A stretch of DNA of 64,000 nucleotides from Taeniopygia guttata. Lineage: Eukaryota > Chordata > Aves > Passeriformes > Estrildidae. Location: contig NC_133030.1 in the NCBI RefSeq assembly GCF_048771995.1, forward strand, positions 60,544,001 to 60,608,000, read 5' to 3'. Under the pieces are notes generated by a model. That model saw nothing but the letters and a program-made list of their open reading frames with translations. It was not told the origin of the DNA and ran no database searches. The position numbers and the translations under genes were made by a program. Below are positions 59,681-64,000 of the stretch, in pieces (position 1 is the stretch's first letter; each line of letters begins with the position of its first letter).

Positions 59681-59723
59681 TTTTAAGGCCAGAAGGGACA
59701 ACTAAGGTTAATCTGACCTCCTT
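59681..59723 (-). mobile_element. Ancient amniote CR1/L3-type tail fragment
   Basis: TTTTAAGGCCAGAAGGGACA followed by ACTAAGGTTAATCTGACCTC resembles the old repeat end (AGGCCAGAAGGGACC...TCTAGTCTGACCTCC) common in turtles, crocodiles and birds, as I recall it. About 43 bp. A TTTA simple repeat follows at 59724-59744. Confidence 0.6.
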
Positions 59724-61970
59724 TTTATTTATTTATTTATTTTTTGGTATTACCTTATATACAAATACCTATTATTATAAAGTCCAACATTTGCTAGATA
59801 AACCAACACACATATTGTAATATAATTTTAATGCAAATGTATTAAAACCATGGTACAGCAGTCAGCTTTTCTTGAAGCTATGAGAAATCCCTGGAGAATC
59901 TCTGGGTGTAGTTGGACTCAGTCTCTGGATCTTAGTGAGGGAACATGAAATTTTATGCCTGAAGCTTGCTGTGAACTTGGACACCATGCTTAGCTGCCAG
60001 CCTCCCATTCCTGAACAGAAATTGGTCAGCTCCTGCTTGGGCGAAAGTAATTGCAAGCTCAAAGTGAATATTTACAGATAGCAATCAATGGGAAAGGGGG
60101 GACAATTATTTTTAATTGTGTGATTAAATGCAAACTGTCTCCTGGAGTCCAGGCTTGTTCTAGCACCTCATCCCTGGTGTGTTCCTGAAGTCAAGCAGAT
60201 AACTCACCTTCTTTTAGCACTTACTTTTGACCACAGTTATGTGATTTAATTGAGACTCTATCTTTGAAATAAGTTTTGATTTCATATTCTAAATATAAGA
60301 AGGTACCAGCCTTCATGAGAAATTCTGGTTTTCTTTGCACTGTAATTCATGAATAACAGTGGCAGTTATCGGAGATCTTTCCTTTGGTTTTATCCAGTCA
60401 AAACCCACAGATTCTGTTGGAGTTGTTGGGGATTTGTTCTGGTGAAAAGGAGAGAACCATGTGTTGCCTATTTCTTCCTAAACTCATCTTGTGTTTCAGT
60501 CAATGCATCTCGTCCCAAGGCACAAAATCATTAAATCAGAAACTTAAAATCCTGCAAGACAATGCAGGTTGGCTAATTTTCATTTTTTAACTTCACTGAC
60601 CTTGACCAATACAAGTTTTTCTGTTATCCTTGTTTACTTCATGTTTTCTTTCCCTTAATCCTCTCCAGTGTTTGTAGGGAGGGATACTTGTGGATCCTGA
60701 TGAGGTGTGGGCCTTCAGCTAAAGTTGGAATGGTGATGGATGTCTGGCCACGGGGATGGAAAAATCTCTGTCCATTGGGGTTTATACTAAAGTCTGATCA
60801 CAGTGAATTAAAAAAACCAAAACAACAAAACCACACCAAAGATGAGAAGTTTTGAAGTTTTTCTTTGGCTGTTCTGCCTTTGATCAGTATAAATCCAGCC
60901 TTGTGAGAGTATTTCATCATACATTTTTGTCTGTTTTGCATACTGCATTGCACATCCATTAAGGATAAGAATAATGCAAGGATAACTGGAAGGATCCAGC
61001 TGTTTGTTTGTAGTAGGAATTATTCTTTGATATTGAATTAATCAGTTCTTAATGCGGATCAGAATGATTTATATTAACACTTAGAAAGAAAGGACAGAGT
61101 GATGACAAAAAAAATTAGCTGGTTATGAAAGAATTGAAAAAACAAGACAAAAAATTCTTTATAATTTTGCAACACAGCAAGGTTTTTTCCTAGCAAATAT
61201 GAATTGTTTAGAAGTGTTATAAAGAGAAATGCATTTACTTCATGCTGTCTGATTAGAAGTTTTGGCCTTTCATATATTTCAGCTTGGTATGTTTGCCAAG
61301 CACTCTTATTACTTCAATCAATTTAAATTTGCAAGACTGATGATCCTGACAGAATCCATTGGCACATCATGTGATCCTGGAAGCTAAAAATACCATTCTC
61401 TATGGGGTTTGCTTATTTCATGCTTCAAAGCCTAAGAAATGTTCATTTTAGGAGAGGAGAAAAAAAGAAAAAAAAAGGAGTTTGCACTTTGTGTGGTACC
61501 AATAACTTCTTGAAGGAAAAATGCCCAATGCTTTTTATGGAATGGTGCTTTTTTTCATGGAATTGTGGGGATGTTTTGTTGTTGCAGCAGTGAGCTGTGA
61601 GTTGTTTTATGGAAATGCCTGGAGATCCCAGTTGGAGAGTGGGAGACAATGTCTGGATACCCAAAACATCACCTCTGTTTGGGTGTGAGAGGTGAGAGTA
61701 GCAAGGAGGATGGGGCACACTCCCAAACCTGCCTTCAGCAGGGGTAGGAACAGGAGCAGCTCTCATCTCTGTTTTCCACAGTTCATGCTGCCAAACCTCA
61801 CATCTTCATTAAGTAAATGATGTGATGGCTGAGAGAGAGATACAAGAATGGCACCGAGTCTGCCCTGAATTGTGACTTTTTCATTTTAGAGAGGGTGGTT
61901 TAGAGTCTCTGTGGGTCCATCCAGGTGTTTGCTTTAGGCTGTTTTGGGCTGATGTGGCTCCACCATTCAC

Positions 61971-61984
61971 TGTGTGTGTGTGTG
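61971..61984. repeat. (TG)7 microsatellite
   Basis: Seven perfect TG units. Short and unremarkable. Confidence 0.9.
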
Positions 61985-62695
61985 CAAGCCAATACTAGTG
62001 GGATGCTTGAATTCTGTCTGTTGAAATCTCTTTAAATTGCCTGTAAATCTCAGAATTGTCCTCCTGTGCATGATACAAAATGCTGCTGAGAGCTTTCAAA
62101 CCTCTCCTCTGTCTCCTGGCAGTCACTCAGAGCTGAGGAGCCTGAAGAAACTCTTCTCAGTGGGCTTGCTCTGGTTGTTGCATTGGCATTAACCTTTGCA
62201 GCAGCTACAAGCTGCAATTCCATCTCCTGAGAACCCCTTTTCCTTCAAGTTGTTGCTTGGAAGGTTTGTTAGGGGAATTTTTGGTGCTTTCTATTGCAGC
62301 AGGCTGTCCCTGGGAATGGCAGAAACTCCATCCTTGGCATTTAAGGTTCAGCTGGATAAAGCCATGGCTGCTGACCTGATCTGGTGCTGGCCTTGGTACC
62401 ACTTTGAGGAAGAGGTTGGTGGGAAGGGAGGAAATGTTTCCAACATTTCTGTGCCCTTATTGCAGAACAGCTGCTTTTTATCCATGCCTGATTAACGAAC
62501 AGTGTTTAATTAATGCCCAGCACTCTGTGGGTTTCCAACAATATTTCTGTTGTTGAGAGACAGTGTTATTGTGTTGTGATGTTTCTTTTCTAATTTTCAC
62601 CTGCTTCTCTCCACAAAGGGAGTTGGGCAGCAGGGCAAGAGAGATGTTACTTTATCCTGAAATATATTCTGGCACTATACATATTCTATATGTTA

Positions 62696-62753
62696 CTTCA
62701 GATCCTGGAATATATTCTGGTACTTTATCCAGAATATATTCCAGGATCTGAAG
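62696..62753. repeat. Perfect inverted repeat, 25-bp arms and 8-base loop
   Basis: Arm 1 is 62696-62720 (begins CTTCAGATCCTGG, ends TATTCTGG). The spacer is TACTTTAT (62721-62728). Arm 2 is 62729-62753 and is the exact reverse complement of arm 1. A related direct copy of part of the arm (CCTGAAATATATTCTGGCAC) lies at 62656-62675. DNA could form a cruciform, and intron RNA could form a fully paired hairpin. It does not match a transposon terminus I know. Confidence 0.95.
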
Positions 62754-64000
62754 CACTTTTCCCTCTGTTCATCCTTCACATTCAGAGAGCTGAGCTTGAA
62801 TTGATTCTTCATGCTTGGAATATTTTCTTTACTTGTGTTATTCCTTATTCCACAAGTATTTGTGCCCTGTCCTGAGATGAGAAGTTTGAGCTAGGATTAG
62901 CTGTCATCTTTCAGCTTCACAGATCAGACCTCTCAGAGCTGTGCAATGTGGGAAAATTTGGGCTCTTGTAACAAAACATAACAAACTTCTTGTAGCTTTT
63001 GATGGGCATTTCCATTTTCTCATTCCAGGCTGTTTTGTGACACTCGAGTGTTAACTTAAGTCTGACAGAGCTGGCAGAACTTAAAGCTGGTGTGATAAAG
63101 CTGAGAAAGCTGGAGGTAAAGTCTGATGCAAATATCTGGAAGAGTACTTAGAGAATTGCCTTGTATAGTGAAGCATTTGACTCAGCATTGTCCTGGCAGG
63201 GACTTCAATTATTTGCAAGTGGTAAGAGTTTTCTAATGGGATGAACAAACACTCAAAGGAAGAGCTAAACAAAAATTTGCAGTTAGGGCAACAGCAGGTT
63301 CTCAGTCCTGCTCTCTTTGCTTTCAGAGGATTTTCTGTGCAAACAGCATCTCAGGGTTCTGGGGATCGTTTCCTTTTTGTATGTAAATGTGTTCTCATCC
63401 TGCAAACAGCATGAGAATGAAAAAAGAAAATTTTTTAGATGGCCCGGGGAAAATCTTCCTTGAAAAGTCTAATAAGGATCAAATTAGTGCTAATAAGATT
63501 TGATTAGCTCCAGAAAGGGGCAGTTTCATAGGACTAATCCTTGGCTTTTCTTTTTTTTTTGTTTTTTCTCCCTTGAACTACTTAGTTATCAGGCAAGGGT
63601 AAGATTCCTTTCATCTGCTGGAGGCAGGAGACAAACAAACTGATGTACTGAGCAACACACTGTCATCCTTTCTTCCATATCCATCTCTTTGCTGTGGAAC
63701 AAAAGTTAAAACCTCACAACATTCATTCAGGTCTGGCCCGTGCTGATGAAAAATCCTGCTACAATAAGTGCAAAGGGTGCCAATTAAATCAAATGTTCAG
63801 CCTCTGGTGAAGCTTATTGACTCCCCATCTAAATATAAACACTTGTCAAATCTGTACTTTGGAGCTAAATATAAACCTGAGCTTGCTCAAGAGACCGTGT
63901 CCACTGCTCCCGTTGGAAGCGTGCAAGCTGGGGTGAGGAGAAGGATCCTGTGTGATCTCCAGGGGTGGAACAGGAATGTGCTGGGTGTGGGTGGATAATT

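Larger units (their letters stand above)
38713..64000 (+). other. SLC35F4: SLC35F4 intron 1 (runs past the window end)
   Basis: At least 25.3 kb of first intron. I searched for the second exon (expected to continue from serine and encode a serine/threonine-rich stretch and the first membrane helix) and did not find it. Content: GT repeat, TTTA island, solo LTR, CR1 copies, short tandem repeats and a hairpin. Stretches 39100-43860, 46950-50860, 51000-55900, 56000-58680 and 59730-62640 are unique-looking DNA. AT-rich, repeat-free blocks at 39480-39860 and 52040-52200 and 52480-52960 are candidates for conserved enhancers. After the hairpin, 62760-64000 shows nothing I can name. Confidence 0.85.

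Noticed and set aside
1-64000. tRNA, rRNA, CRISPR array, operon or prophage-like structures
   Set aside because: None were seen. The window is animal nuclear DNA, and no cloverleaf, regular spacer array or dense gene cluster is present.

Overview
This is a vertebrate nuclear window, and the repeats point to a bird. CR1 LINE fragments are scattered throughout with the typical avian 3'-tail sequence, two solo LTRs are present, and no L1, Alu or other mammalian repeat is visible. Two protein genes can be recognised from a few short exons. At the left is the 3' end of ARMH4 (human C14orf37): a 32-nt exon, the transmembrane exon and the terminal exon. At 38.6 kb is the first coding exon of SLC35F4, inside a CpG island. 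Both lie on the + strand with ARMH4 upstream. As I recall the human map, this is also the arrangement at 14q23.1, so synteny supports both calls. The corresponding bird chromosome would be chromosome 5 (inference).

Layout: 1-6613 is ARMH4 intron; 6614-6645 is a small exon; 6646-10921 is intron carrying a solo LTR (8017-8633); 10922-11056 is the transmembrane exon; 11217-11285 completes the coding sequence; the 3' UTR runs to a poly(A) signal at 11942, with a second candidate signal at 15182. From about 12 kb to 38 kb is intergenic DNA with CR1 fragments, simple repeats, a possible poly(A)-tailed retrocopy (15265-16030) and a 212-nt GAAAA purine tract (29176-29387). A CR1 tail at 37.66-38.05 kb abuts the SLC35F4 CpG island (about 38.12-39.08 kb). 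From 38713 to the end is SLC35F4 intron 1. It holds a second copy of the same LTR (43869-44490), a CR1 piece that still shows part of its reverse transcriptase frame (45745-46300), further CR1 tails and a perfect 25-bp inverted repeat (62696-62753).

The two genes have no obvious joint function. ARMH4 is a single-pass membrane protein linked to gp130/STAT3 and mTORC2 signalling. SLC35F4 is an orphan multi-pass carrier. Most other open frames are products of GC-rich or repetitive sequence. I found no tRNA, rRNA, CRISPR or operon-like structure and no convincing new multi-gene system. The most notable items are the poly(A)-tailed insertion with a 13-bp flanking duplication, the two LTRs with intact 6-bp duplications, the long hairpin, the NAGNAG acceptor in ARMH4 and the unusual repeats around SLC35F4 exon 1.
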